Program-made: the position numbers and the translations under genes
Shown here: positions 46,176 to 55,451 of the stretch, piece after piece
Layout of the letters: each line of letters begins with the position of its first letter
Position numbering within the stretch: position 1 is the first letter of the stretch
Assembly: GCF_000818395.1 (NCBI RefSeq)
Contig: NZ_JWJG01000028.1
Location: forward strand, 186,001 to 250,000
Direction of reading: 5' to 3'
Origin: Noviherbaspirillum autotrophicum
Lineage (GTDB): Bacteria > Pseudomonadota > Gammaproteobacteria > Burkholderiales > Burkholderiaceae_D
Length of the DNA stretch: 64,000 nt
The notes under the pieces: generated by a model
Told to the model about the DNA's origin: nothing
The model's database searches: none
What the model saw: the letters and a program-made list of their open reading frames with translations, nothing else

Positions 46176-49100
46176 CTAACGGCTCTCGCGGGGTTCACCC
46201 AGCGTATCGAAGCGCTTGCTGTAGAACACATCCAGCCCGCCGATGGTGCCGCCGCGCAGGACGACCGACCAATGGCGCGACAAATCGTAGGTCAGCTTCA
46301 GCACACCCTCGGCGCCCGCCAGGCTTTGTTCATAGCCGATGTACAGGCGGTTCGAGATTTCCTTGCCGAGGCTGACGACCTGCTGGGCACCGAGGCCGAA
46401 TTCGCTGCTGCCGATGGCCAGCTGGTCAAGCCCGAATCCCTTTGCGATACGCGAGCCGCCGAACTTGTTGACTAGGCCGAGCGCCGCCGACCTGGCCGCC
46501 GCTTGCGCCTGCCCGGGGCCGGCGTCTCCGCTGGTGCCGCCGCCGCGCCCGAACACTAGCCAGTTCAGCTTTTCCTGCTCCGGCACGTCCGGCTCGGAGA
46601 CGAGTTGCACGCGCGGCTGGCGCACCGAGCCCGTCGCGTGCACGCCGGCCGCCACGTCCTGTTGGCGCCGCATGGCGAGGATGTCGATGCTGGGATTGGT
46701 GAAGGAACCCTGGAAGTTGATGACGCCGCGTTCGATTTCCAGCTCCGCTCCGAAGGCTTCGTATGTGCCGCCGGTAATGCGGACCGTGCCATAGGCCCGT
46801 GGCGGCTCTCCCGGCGCGCTTGTCACCGTCAGGTTGCCGGCCAGCGTCAGATCGGCGCCCGATCCCTTAAAACGGAAATCGTCGCCCAGGTCCAGCTGCA
46901 CGCGCACCCGTGGCGTGAGCGGGCCGGCCGGCTTGTCCGCCTGCAGCGCCACCCGTTGCGGCGCGCGTGCCGCCGCATCCTGGCGCGAGCCGCGCACGAT
47001 TGTCACATCGTCGCCCAACGCCGGCGCGCTTTGCTCCGGCAGGCTGAAGCGCGCCTGGTCGGCCTTGAATTGTCCCGTGATTTGCATCTGCCCGCCGGCC
47101 TGGCCAGCCTCGGCCCGGCCGGACACGGTCATCTGGCGCGACGGATTGGCCAGCAGCTGCAGCTTGTCCGCAATGACGGTTGCCGTCAGGTCGTGGCTGT
47201 GCTCCAGCGGGATGCGCCCCGTCGCGCGCAGGGTGCCTTCGCCGCCGTGGAATTCCAGCTGGCGGATGTCGGCGATGTTGTCTTCGATATGGATGTACGC
47301 GCTGCCGTCATCGAGACGAATGCCCTGGTCGTAGACCGACAGCGAGAGATTGGTCCCGGTGGCGTCGCCCGAAGCGACCGGCGCGGCCAGCGTGCCGGAC
47401 AGCTTCATTTCGGCGGCGATGCTGCCGTCGAGCGCGATGCGGGGCCCGGCCAGCGCAGCCAGGCTCAGGAGGCGCGGAATCGACGCCGTGATGCGCCCGG
47501 CAAGCGCCGAGTCCGGCACGGGCGCGAGCCGCCCGTCGACCGGGACGAGCGCCACCTGTGCCGTGCCGCTGGCGCTCCCAACGCGGCGCGCCGCAGCCTG
47601 TGCGGAAAACGTCAGCAGGCTGCCTTTCAGGTCGCCACGCAGGCGCAAAGCCGTCATGCCCATCGCAGTGTCGCGCAGCTCGCCCGGGATGCGTATGTCG
47701 CCGCTGCGCCGCTCGACTTGCGCAAAGCCGCTGGCGCTGTCGGCCAGTGAAAAATCCCAGCTGCCGTCGAGTACCAGGTCGGTCTTGAACGGCGGCGCGG
47801 CGCCGCTCAGCTCGCGCCGCAGCTCCAGCAGGTGGCTGACGTCGAGCGCGCTGAATGCACCCGCAGATCGGATGGCTTGCTGATCCACCTGCACCGACTG
47901 CAGGTCGATGCGCGCCCGCTCCAGTGTCAGGCGTGTGGCGCCCAGCGTCAGCTGGCCGGATGCCACGCGCAACGCCAGCGGGCGTTCCAGTGCCAGGCGC
48001 GGGAAACCGCGATTTTCGAGTGCATCCAGGGTGCCTTGCCAGGCATAGCTCTCGTTTTGCTGCTGCAGCCGGCCGTGCGCCGCCACCGTCAGCGCCAGGG
48101 GCCTGCCGCGCAGGTGCCCGTTGCCCTTGAGGGACAGAGCGTGGCTGTCGGCGCTGCCGTCCAGCGATACCTGCAGTGCCGACAGGCTGATATCCGGGGC
48201 TTGGGCACCGCGCGCTTCGAGTTCCAGCGTGACGCGCGCATCCGGCGTTCGCCCCGACATGCCGCTGGCGTGCAGCTGTCCAGTCGCCTCGGCCAGCCGA
48301 TACTGCTGGAATGCCAAGCGGCTTGCCTGGTAGTCGGCATCGATTTCCGGGCGTTCGACGGTGCCGCCAATCCGGCCTGCGGCGCGCAGCTGCCCGGACA
48401 GCCCGAAGCCGAGGCGCGCCAGCGCCGGCGCATCGAGGTCGAACGTTAGGCGCTCGCCGGGCGTGCCGAAACTGCCCGACAGGCGCAACTGGTTGCCCGC
48501 CACCGACAGCCGAGTATCCTGCGCCGCAACTCGCTTGCCGTGTACGTTCAAGCGCCCGCCGCCGGTCATCGGCAGGCCGGAATAGGTGCTGTCGTGGATG
48601 GCAAAGGCAAGGCGCGCCTGCAGCTCCGGCTTGAGCATGCCCTGCGCGTCGAATTGCATGTTGATGCGGGCAGCCGGAACCTTGGGCGATGCGAGAAAGC
48701 GCTTCGGGTCGAAGTCGGACAGCGTGCCGCGCGCGCTGAATGCGCCTTGCGCGCCGCGCTCGAGCTTGCCGGAGAGCCGTAGTTGCGCCTTGCCCGCCCG
48801 CAGCACCGCACTGTTGAGCGTGATCTGTTGCGGCCCGATTTGCGCGGCGCCGGCAATGGCCAGCGGGGAACCGGCCAAGTCGAGCGCAACGTGCTGGGTG
48901 TCGCCGGCGAAATCGACCGTGAGCGGGCCGCTCAGCCGCGTGTGCTGCAGCTTACCGTGAAGGGCATGCAGGTCGAGCGCGTCTGTCTGCAGCGTGAAGC
49001 GACCGGTGCCAGCGCGCAGTTCGCCGCCGCCTTCCAGGGTGCCGCCGCCGGCCAGTTCCGCCTGTAATTGCCGCAATTGCTGCAACTTGGTACCGAGGCG

Positions 49101-50138
49101 CACTTGCGCGCTTGCCGAAACGATCGGCAGCAAGTCCCGGTCGAGCGGTCCCGATTGCGCATTGCGCAGCGATACCGGACCCGCAAGCACCAGCGGCGCG
49201 TTCGGGGCGGCGTGGGCGCTGCCGGCCTCTGGCACGAGGTTGGCGTCGATATCCAGGTCGGCATGCGGCGCGCCGGCCCTGAACATGCGCGGATCGAGAT
49301 GGCGCAGTGCGACCTGTGCCCGCAGCAACGGGTTGTCGGAGAAAAGGTCCGCTTCGATTCGCGCCTTGCCGCCGATGTGGGCAGGCTCATTGCGGGCTGC
49401 GCCTTGGCCGGTCGCATCCAGCTGCGCATGCAGCGCCTGCAGCGAGCCGGAGAGCTTCGCTGCAAGGCTGTAACTCTCGTCGCGCCATGTCCCATCCAGG
49501 GACGCACTGCCGTCTACCGCGAATGGCCGGATGCCATTCAGCTTCAGCCGGGCCCGGGCAGTGCCGTAGGGCGTGGCGGCGCGTTCCAGCGTCAGTGCGT
49601 GCTGCACCCCGTCAGTGTGGGCGCGCAATGCGATATCGGTGAGCGCGGTGGCGCCGCTGTCGCGCCGGATCACCAGTTTTTGCAGCGTCGCGTCGCGCAG
49701 CTCGATCGCCAGCGGCAAGGTCAGCCGGTTCGGCACGGTCGGCGGCTGCTTCGGCGCGGGATATTGCGTCACGTCGAGTTCGCCGATCTGCAGGCGGTCG
49801 ATCGTCCATGTCAGCGGCGAACGCGACCAGCGCCAGCTTGCCGCCAGCCGGTCGATCTTCAGCTGCCGCTTGTCGTCGCGGTAGACCACGTCGCGCAGCC
49901 GCACTCCATCGGCCAGGGTGCCGCCGACGACTTCGCCCGACAGCTGTCCCGGAACCGCGCGCGCCGCGGCCTTCCACAGGGCGCGGGCGCCCGGTTCGGT
50001 CTTGACGGCGGCCAGCAGCAGCATGGCGGCCAGCGCGAGCAGCGCCAGCAGGAACAGGGCGCTGCGAACCAACCAGCGCCGCGCCCCGCCCGAAGTCTTG
50101 GGGACGCTGCGGTCGGGGGGGGAGGGCGTTTGGCTCAT
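46176..50138 (-). CDS. tamB: TamB translocation and assembly module subunit
   Basis: A 1320-residue inner-membrane-anchored periplasmic bridge protein. A short cytoplasmic lead, one TM (about 25-46, SALFLLALLALAAMLLLAAV), then a very long repetitive beta-rich body with hydrophobic groove repeats, and the conserved DUF490 C-terminal domain (from about 1000: INFQGSFTNPSIDILAMRRQ, EKLNWLVFGRG, YIGYEQSLAGAEGVLKLTYDL). With TamA it helps insert outer-membrane proteins and may carry phospholipids between membranes. Its ATG overlaps the tamA stop by one base (TGATG). Confidence 0.93.
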   Translation of the reverse strand: MSQTPSPPDRSVPKTSGGARRWLVRSALFLLALLALAAMLLLAAVKTEPGARALWKAAARAVPGQLSGEVVGGTLADGVRLRDVVYRDDKRQLKIDRLAASWRWSRSPLTWTIDRLQIGELDVTQYPAPKQPPTVPNRLTLPLAIELRDATLQKLVIRRDSGATALTDIALRAHTDGVQHALTLERAATPYGTARARLKLNGIRPFAVDGSASLDGTWRDESYSLAAKLSGSLQALHAQLDATGQGAARNEPAHIGGKARIEADLFSDNPLLRAQVALRHLDPRMFRAGAPHADLDIDANLVPEAGSAHAAPNAPLVLAGPVSLRNAQSGPLDRDLLPIVSASAQVRLGTKLQQLRQLQAELAGGGTLEGGGELRAGTGRFTLQTDALDLHALHGKLQHTRLSGPLTVDFAGDTQHVALDLAGSPLAIAGAAQIGPQQITLNSAVLRAGKAQLRLSGKLERGAQGAFSARGTLSDFDPKRFLASPKVPAARINMQFDAQGMLKPELQARLAFAIHDSTYSGLPMTGGGRLNVHGKRVAAQDTRLSVAGNQLRLSGSFGTPGERLTFDLDAPALARLGFGLSGQLRAAGRIGGTVERPEIDADYQASRLAFQQYRLAEATGQLHASGMSGRTPDARVTLELEARGAQAPDISLSALQVSLDGSADSHALSLKGNGHLRGRPLALTVAAHGRLQQQNESYAWQGTLDALENRGFPRLALERPLALRVASGQLTLGATRLTLERARIDLQSVQVDQQAIRSAGAFSALDVSHLLELRRELSGAAPPFKTDLVLDGSWDFSLADSASGFAQVERRSGDIRIPGELRDTAMGMTALRLRGDLKGSLLTFSAQAAARRVGSASGTAQVALVPVDGRLAPVPDSALAGRITASIPRLLSLAALAGPRIALDGSIAAEMKLSGTLAAPVASGDATGTNLSLSVYDQGIRLDDGSAYIHIEDNIADIRQLEFHGGEGTLRATGRIPLEHSHDLTATVIADKLQLLANPSRQMTVSGRAEAGQAGGQMQITGQFKADQARFSLPEQSAPALGDDVTIVRGSRQDAAARAPQRVALQADKPAGPLTPRVRVQLDLGDDFRFKGSGADLTLAGNLTVTSAPGEPPRAYGTVRITGGTYEAFGAELEIERGVINFQGSFTNPSIDILAMRRQQDVAAGVHATGSVRQPRVQLVSEPDVPEQEKLNWLVFGRGGGTSGDAGPGQAQAAARSAALGLVNKFGGSRIAKGFGLDQLAIGSSEFGLGAQQVVSLGKEISNRLYIGYEQSLAGAEGVLKLTYDLSRHWSVVLRGGTIGGLDVFYSKRFDTLGEPRESR

Positions 50139-52057
50139 CAGAACACGATGCCGAGCGACAGATGCGGGCGTATGTTGCCGCCCTGGAAACCGTACGCCAG
50201 GTCGGCGTTGATCGGGCCGATCGGGCTGCGATAGCGCGCGCCGACGCCGACCGCATGAAAGAAGCTCTTGCCGCTCCAGCTGTCGGACGCCGCGCCGACA
50301 TCATAGAACACGGCCGCGCCCCATTTTTCCGAAAACCAGCGCTGGTATTCGGCGCCGCCGGTGACCAGGTAGCGCGTCGGATAGACGATGCCGTTGCGCT
50401 CGTTGCCAATGCTCTGGTAACGGTAGCCGCGCACCGATTCCGTGCCGCCGGCGCGAAACAGCAGCGATGCAGGAATCGAGGCAGTGCCGCCCTTGGTGAC
50501 GACCGCGCCCAGTTCGCCGCGCAGGATCACAATGTCGCGGCGGCCGACCGGGTTGTACTGGCGCAGCTGGCTGTAGGCGCGGAAAAAGGTCTGGTCGGTC
50601 AGCAGTCCCTGGAAGGCGGCGCCAAGTTCCAGCGAGGCGATGTAGCCGCGCCGGGGAAAGCGCGGATTGTCGACCTGCCTGCGCGTCAATGCGGCGCCAG
50701 CCACCAGCGCGCGCTGGGTGCCGGGTTGGACCACGGTATCGGGCGGCAGGGTGGCGCCGTTCAGTTGCTGCAACTGGTCGCTGTAATACTCCAGGGTGTA
50801 GGCGAAATCGCGCTTTTCGGTATTGCGCGCGCGGCGCAGGCCGACGCGGCGGCTGCGCAGGTCGATGCCTTCCAGCGTCGTGCGGTCGATCGAGGCGTGC
50901 GCGCTGTCGATCCAGCCCCCGGCACCGGGCGGCATGGCCAGCTCGACGGCGCCCAGCTGGCGGCGCTGTTCCAGCCGGAGCTGGGTATCGAGCACCCAGG
51001 CGCGGTTAAACAGGTTGAAGTGGGAGTAGCGGCCTTCCACATGGGCACCGGTGTCGGTCGAATAGCCCACGCCCGCGCGCAGGCGCTGCGTCGGGAATTC
51101 CGTCACCTGCACATGGACGGGGGCTTGCTGCGCATGCGCCGGGTCCTTGTCGATGTCGATGACGACATTGCTGAAGTACGGCGTGCGCTGGATCTCGCGC
51201 TGCAGTTCGAGCAACCGGTCGGCGCTGTATTCCTCGCCCGGGTGCAATGGATTGACGTTGTAGATGATGCTTTCCGGATAACGCGCCGTGCCGCTAACCT
51301 GCAATGGCCCGAGGGTGAACAAGGGGCCGCTGTCGTAGCTGACGGCGAGGTCGGCTTGCTCGATGTCGGGATAGATGCGGGCGTCGGATTCGGCGATGCG
51401 CGCGGCCGGATAGCGGCGCCGCTGCAGGATTTGCAGCCCGGCTTGCTTGGCGGCGTCCCAGTCTTGCTGGCGGAAGGGCTCGCCCGGCTTGAGCTGCCAG
51501 TTGCGTCGCACCCGCGCCGCCTGCGACGGGCTGTGTTCGGGCGCCGCGCCGCTCACCCGCACATCGACGTTGGCGACCGTGGTGCGTGCGCCGGACTCGA
51601 CCGTTAGCTGAACCACGGGCTGCGCGCCGCTGCGGTCGACCTTCACCGTGGTGCGCGGGAGGAAATAGCCTTCGGTCGAGGTCAGCTTCGCGACTTGCGC
51701 TTCGACCGTTTCCAGCATGAAGTTCAGCTGGTCGTCGTTCAGGTCGTCGCGGTCCTGATAACGCACCAGGTCAAGATGGCGCTCCAGAAGTTCCTTCAGC
51801 GAAGAGGGCGCATCCAGTTGCACCTGATAAGCTGCACAGGCGGCATTGCTGGCGCACAACAACAGGAATGCCAACAGCGGCCACGTCAGGGTGGAGCGAA
51901 AGAGCCGCTTCGGCAGGCGCCACGAAGTCTTCCCCACTCGGAAACAGGCGCCCGGCCTTGCAAGCGATGGGGCCGCTTCACGTGTTGACGAATATCCTAT
52001 TGCGGTTTGTAAAGGCGATGGATCGCGCTGGGGCTGGCCGGCGTTCCCGTTTCGCAT
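50138..52057 (-). CDS. tamA: TamA outer-membrane assembly protein (Omp85 family)
   Basis: Up to 639 residues: signal peptide (WPLLAFLLLCASNAACA), three POTRA domains (about 75-320, one containing GPLQVSGTARYPESIIYNVNPLHPGEEY) and a 16-strand beta-barrel ending in the outer-membrane signature SLGIVF. RGYRYQSIG is the conserved RGY/F motif of Omp85 barrels. ATG 52057 gives a 40-residue unstructured lead before the signal peptide and has a poor ribosome site; a GTG at 51937 begins nearer the signal and may be the true start. It follows the Rieske gene directly and is coupled to tamB. Confidence 0.9.
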   Translation of the reverse strand: MRNGNAGQPQRDPSPLQTAIGYSSTREAAPSLARPGACFRVGKTSWRLPKRLFRSTLTWPLLAFLLLCASNAACAAYQVQLDAPSSLKELLERHLDLVRYQDRDDLNDDQLNFMLETVEAQVAKLTSTEGYFLPRTTVKVDRSGAQPVVQLTVESGARTTVANVDVRVSGAAPEHSPSQAARVRRNWQLKPGEPFRQQDWDAAKQAGLQILQRRRYPAARIAESDARIYPDIEQADLAVSYDSGPLFTLGPLQVSGTARYPESIIYNVNPLHPGEEYSADRLLELQREIQRTPYFSNVVIDIDKDPAHAQQAPVHVQVTEFPTQRLRAGVGYSTDTGAHVEGRYSHFNLFNRAWVLDTQLRLEQRRQLGAVELAMPPGAGGWIDSAHASIDRTTLEGIDLRSRRVGLRRARNTEKRDFAYTLEYYSDQLQQLNGATLPPDTVVQPGTQRALVAGAALTRRQVDNPRFPRRGYIASLELGAAFQGLLTDQTFFRAYSQLRQYNPVGRRDIVILRGELGAVVTKGGTASIPASLLFRAGGTESVRGYRYQSIGNERNGIVYPTRYLVTGGAEYQRWFSEKWGAAVFYDVGAASDSWSGKSFFHAVGVGARYRSPIGPINADLAYGFQGGNIRPHLSLGIVF

Positions 52058-52061
52058 CGCC

Positions 52062-52655
52062 TCAGCCGGGCTTCTTGTCGGAACCGATCAGCAGCCGGGT
52101 ATCGCTCAGGTAGGTGTATTCCGGCACTTCCAGGTTGCGCGGTGCGGGCACGTTCTTGAAAACCCGGCCGGCAAGATCGAACTTGGAGCCGTGGCAGGGG
52201 CAGTAGAAGCCGCCCGGCCAATCCGCTCCCAGGTCGGCCGCCCCCGCCTCAGGTCGGAAGACCGGTACGCAGCCGAGGTGGGTGCAAATGCCGATGGCCA
52301 CGAAAAAGGGCGGACGGATCGCGCGCGCCGGATTGGCGGCATATGGCGGTTGCTGCGGCGCGGTCGAGGCCGGATCGGCCAGCAGGGCGTCGTGCTTGGC
52401 CAGGCCCGCGAGCATGGCATCGCTCCGGTGCAGGATCCACACCGGCTTGCCCCGCCATTCCACGGTGCTGATCTTGCCCGGTTCGATGGTGGCGACGTCG
52501 ACCTCGACTGGCGCCCCGGCCGCCTTTGCCGCTTCGCTCGGCGCCATGCTTGATAGAAAAGGCACTGCAGCGGCAACCACGCCGGCCCCGCCGACAACGG
52601 TGGTGGTGGTGAGCAGGAATTTTCGTCGATTCAGGTTTTCGGCAGCATCGTCCAT
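52062..52655 (-). CDS. petA: Rieske iron-sulfur protein (ubiquinol-cytochrome c reductase type)
   Basis: A 197-residue Tat-exported protein: NRRKFLL signal with a hydrophobic anchor (about 15-40) and a C-terminal Rieske domain with CTHLGC and CPCHGS, the ligands of the 2Fe-2S cluster. Length and the inserted GAADLGADWPGGFYCPCHGSKFD match bacterial petA. GGAG is 7 nt before ATG 52655. petB and petC do not follow; tamA does. This is therefore an orphan or extra Rieske gene. It diverges from a monohaem cytochrome c gene with a 172-bp shared promoter region. Confidence 0.9.
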   Translation of the reverse strand: MDDAAENLNRRKFLLTTTTVVGGAGVVAAAVPFLSSMAPSEAAKAAGAPVEVDVATIEPGKISTVEWRGKPVWILHRSDAMLAGLAKHDALLADPASTAPQQPPYAANPARAIRPPFFVAIGICTHLGCVPVFRPEAGAADLGADWPGGFYCPCHGSKFDLAGRVFKNVPAPRNLEVPEYTYLSDTRLLIGSDKKPG

Positions 52656-52827
52656 GGCAATCTCCAGAATGACAATGCGCATGTAGCAGAGTTCATGCCT
52701 GCAAGCCGTGATGTGCGTGACGCCTCGGCACGACATGCCCATGAGCATTCCCGGAGGCGCACTTCATGCAGGAGCGCGGCGGTATCGTGGTCAGCATCGT
52801 GTTCCATTTGCGGGAGATCGGATTGCC

Positions 52828-53370
52828 ATGAAAGCGCTCGGAACCCTGTTCATTGCGGTGCTGCTGGCCGTCGTCGCAGCGCTGGTATTCATTTATTCCG
52901 GCGGATACAACGTGGCCGCCAACGTGCCCCATGCGGCCGCCACGCAAACGCTGTTGGGTATCGTGATGAAGAACTCTGTGCGCGCCCATGCCAGGGACAT
53001 CGCGGTGCCCGAGCTGTCCCCGCAAATGGCCCGCGCCGGCGCCGGGCATTTCAGGGAACACTGTGCGCAATGCCATGGCGCGCCCGGCGTCAAGCGCAGC
53101 GATATCGGCCAAGGCATGACGCCGGAGCCGCCGGACTTGGCTAAAAAAGCGCAGGACTGGTCGTCCGGCGAACTCTTCTGGATCGTCCGGAATGGCATCA
53201 AGATGACCGGGATGCCGGCGTGGAGTCCATCGCATAGCGACGAAGAAATATGGCAGACGGTCGCATTCGTCGTGCGGCTGCCGCGCATGTCGGCGAGCGA
53301 GTACCAAGACATGGCCGCGCTCGGCCTCGCCCATGAAGACGAGCACGAGCGGCATGATCACGATCATTGA
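52828..53370 (+). CDS. Membrane-anchored monohaem cytochrome c
   Basis: A 180-residue protein: N-terminal uncleaved anchor (about 4-24), one haem site CAQCHG and axial Met in KMTGMPAW, and a C-terminal His/Asp/Glu-rich tail (HEDEHERHDHDH). A small electron carrier in the periplasm, class I type. GGGAG precedes ATG 52828 by about 12 nt. Divergent from the Rieske gene. The acidic, His-rich tail could bind a metal. Likely part of the respiratory block that continues downstream. Confidence 0.88.
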   Translation: MKALGTLFIAVLLAVVAALVFIYSGGYNVAANVPHAAATQTLLGIVMKNSVRAHARDIAVPELSPQMARAGAGHFREHCAQCHGAPGVKRSDIGQGMTPEPPDLAKKAQDWSSGELFWIVRNGIKMTGMPAWSPSHSDEEIWQTVAFVVRLPRMSASEYQDMAALGLAHEDEHERHDHDH

Positions 53371-53583
53371 CATACGCGGATCCACGGTGCCTGCGCTTTC
53401 TTGGCGTTTTTACATACTCAACTGAGCGCTTTTTTATCGATTGTGCCGCAGTGCGAATTTGAGATCGATTGATCCATGTCATTCGAACAATCCGCCACCC
53501 GTCTATAGGATGTGAACATATCCATTGCACCTGACGGCATGCGCATCTCGCGGATGTCGTCTAGCCAACCTAAGGAGATGATC

Positions 53584-54120
53584 ATGACTAAACGCACCTG
53601 GCTCGTTGCTGCAGCATTTCTGGTTTCCGCGGCGTCCGCTTCCGCTCAGCAGTACGGAATGGGCCCCGGGATGATGGGCGGCGGCTATGGCATGGGTCCG
53701 GGCATGATGGGCGGGTACGGCATGGGGCCCGGCATGATGAACGGCTACGGCATGGGCCCGGGAATGATGGGAGGCTATGGCATGCCGCACGGGATGATGG
53801 GCGGATATGGCATGGGCGGCATGGAATATGCGCTGCCGAACCTGACGAACGACCAGCGCGCCAAGATCGCCGCCGCCCAAAAGGAATTCCGGCAGAAGCA
53901 GTGGCAGAACATGGAAAAAATGCAGGAACTTCATTTCCAACTGGACGAAATCTACCGTCAGGGCAAGTTTGACGAACAGGCTGCGCGCAAGAACTACGAT
54001 GCAGTGGCGGCTGTCCACAAGCAAATGTTCGAAAACTCGCTGGAGGAAAGAAAACGCATCGATTCCATCCTGACACCCCAGCAGCGCGAGCAATTGCAGA
54101 AGCCGTGGGCCGGACGCTGA
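53584..54120 (+). CDS. Met/Gly-rich Spy/CpxP-like periplasmic protein
   Basis: A 178-residue exported protein. After a signal peptide (VAAAFLVSAASASA) come five near-perfect copies of GMGPGMMGGY (about residues 24-80), giving 18 or so Met in 60 residues. The C-terminal half is helical with the two LTxxQ motifs of Spy/CpxP proteins (NLTNDQRAKI and ILTPQQREQL). Spy relatives are periplasmic chaperones; Met-rich stretches of this kind bind copper(I) in resistance proteins. AAGGAG lies 8 nt before ATG 53584. A role in copper handling for the nearby oxidase genes is an inference. Confidence 0.85.
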   Translation: MTKRTWLVAAAFLVSAASASAQQYGMGPGMMGGGYGMGPGMMGGYGMGPGMMNGYGMGPGMMGGYGMPHGMMGGYGMGGMEYALPNLTNDQRAKIAAAQKEFRQKQWQNMEKMQELHFQLDEIYRQGKFDEQAARKNYDAVAAVHKQMFENSLEERKRIDSILTPQQREQLQKPWAGR

Positions 54121-54125
54121 CAGTA

Positions 54126-54153
54126 TGTCGGCGTCACTGTGGTGACGCCGACA
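54126..54153 (+). terminator. 12-bp hairpin after the Spy-like gene
   Basis: Perfect stem TGTCGGCGTCAC / GTGACGCCGACA with a TGTG loop, only 5 nt after the stop. The following GCTTGTTC is a weak T-run. Confidence 0.65.
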
Positions 54154-54211
54154 GCTTGTTCGAAAACGGCTAAGGACGGAAAGCTTTGCTACCTTGAGGT
54201 AACGGGAGAAC

Positions 54212-54230
54212 TTTACAAAGATTTTGTAAA
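54212..54230. promoter_or_regulatory. Palindromic operator candidate
   Basis: TTTACAAA-GAT-TTTGTAAA, 8-bp arms, in an AT-rich stretch about 315 bp upstream of the PRC-barrel gene. Looks like a transcription-factor site; the owner is unknown. Confidence 0.45.
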
Positions 54231-54243
54231 TTAAATTTGGACC

Positions 54244-54273
54244 AATGTAACCAGCAGCAACGCTGGCTACATT
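54244..54273. repeat. 12-bp inverted repeat (one mismatch)
   Basis: AATGTAaCCAGC / GCTGGcTACATT around AGCAAC. May be a leader hairpin or a second operator in front of the PRC-barrel and act genes. Confidence 0.45.
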
Positions 54274-54544
54274 ACTACTGCCTTTCCCGCTTCCACGCTT
54301 CACACTGAAAACCGCGTTGGCCACGGCGTTTATGAATGTCGTATCGGCCCCTGCGGTCAATTCCCGTCACCGGGCATTTCTCTTGCACGCATCTGCCGGA
54401 CCGCTTCCGGCGGAAGCGGCATGGCGTCCGTCCCGGCAACACCATCCTGAAAATCAACGGCGTGCCGCCGCGTAGCGTGCTGCAACGGGGCCGTCCATGC
54501 CGCGCCATTGACGCTGCCGGGAGGGGGTAAGCAGGAGAGCAACC
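54274..54544. other. Leader region of the PRC-barrel gene
   Basis: No gene seen. Should include the promoter of the PRC-barrel gene and perhaps of the act operon; no clear -10/-35. Confidence 0.35.
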
Positions 54545-55327
54545 ATGATGCACAACGTGAAAGCCCTGCACGGAATGAAGGTGGTCGCGGTCGACGGCGA
54601 CATCGGCACCGTGGAGGATGTCTATTTCGATGACGAAAGATGGGCGATCCGGTACTTCGCGGTGAATGCCGGCGGCTTGGCCGGCGAGCGCAAGGTGCTG
54701 CTGTCGCCGGCGTCGCTGCGCCACCTGTATTGGCAGGAACGGGCGCTGGACGTCGAACTGACGCGCAAACAGGTGGAAGACAGTCCGGACATCGACACGG
54801 CCAGGCCGGTGTCGCGCCAGCACGAAATCGAGTTTTACGACTACTACGGCTTTCCGTATTACTGGGCCGGCCCCTACCTGTGGGGCTACGCCAGCATGCC
54901 GGGGGCGGAGGGGCAGCCGTTCGAACAGCCGGATCCGGAAGTTCAGCAGGAACGCCTTGAGCAGGCGCGCCAGAAGGACGATCCGCATCTGCGCAGCAGT
55001 CACGAAGTGATCGGCTATCGCATCCAGGCCACCGATCACAAGCTCGGCCATGTCGAAGACATGCTGTTCGACGATGAGGATTGGTCGATCCGCATGGTGG
55101 TGGTGGATCCGCGCAACTGGTGGCCAGGCCCGTCCGTGCTGGTGTCGCCGCAGCGCATCGATCACATCGACTGGGTGGATCGGAGCGTGGCGGTGAACCT
55201 CACGCGCGACGAAATCGCGCACAGCCCAAAGTACGACGAGGCGGAGTGGCTGGAGGGAAACCGGATGCGCCCCCCGGGCGCGGATGCCGGCCCCGGCACG
55301 ACGGACGGTCGCGGCGGCCATCGGTGA
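54545..55327 (+). CDS. Protein with two PRC-barrel domains
   Basis: A 260-residue soluble protein with two tandem PRC-barrel domains: residues 8-80 (LHGMKVVAVDGDIGTVEDVYFDDERWAIRYF) and 150-225 (VIGYRIQATDHKLGHVEDMLFDDEDWSIRMVV), joined by an aromatic linker (EFYDYYGFPYYWAGPYLWGY). PRC barrels act in photosynthetic reaction centres, RimM and stress proteins, usually as protein-binding modules. CAGGAG lies about 9 nt before the ATG. It precedes the act operon by 125 bp and may share its transcript; a role in assembling the complex is possible but not shown. Confidence 0.85.
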   Translation: MMHNVKALHGMKVVAVDGDIGTVEDVYFDDERWAIRYFAVNAGGLAGERKVLLSPASLRHLYWQERALDVELTRKQVEDSPDIDTARPVSRQHEIEFYDYYGFPYYWAGPYLWGYASMPGAEGQPFEQPDPEVQQERLEQARQKDDPHLRSSHEVIGYRIQATDHKLGHVEDMLFDDEDWSIRMVVVDPRNWWPGPSVLVSPQRIDHIDWVDRSVAVNLTRDEIAHSPKYDEAEWLEGNRMRPPGADAGPGTTDGRGGHR

Positions 55328-55451
55328 GCGCGCGGATGCGCTTGGCACCGGAAAGGCCCGCGCCGGAAACCCGAGAAAGCCGGATTCCGTCGGCGGGAGC
55401 AGCCCGGCCTGCATGGCCAATGCACGCTGACGAGTTTTTTGGAAGGAAGCC

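Noticed and set aside
49068-50234. 388-residue plus-strand ORF
   Set aside because: Antisense to tamB/tamA; no domain.
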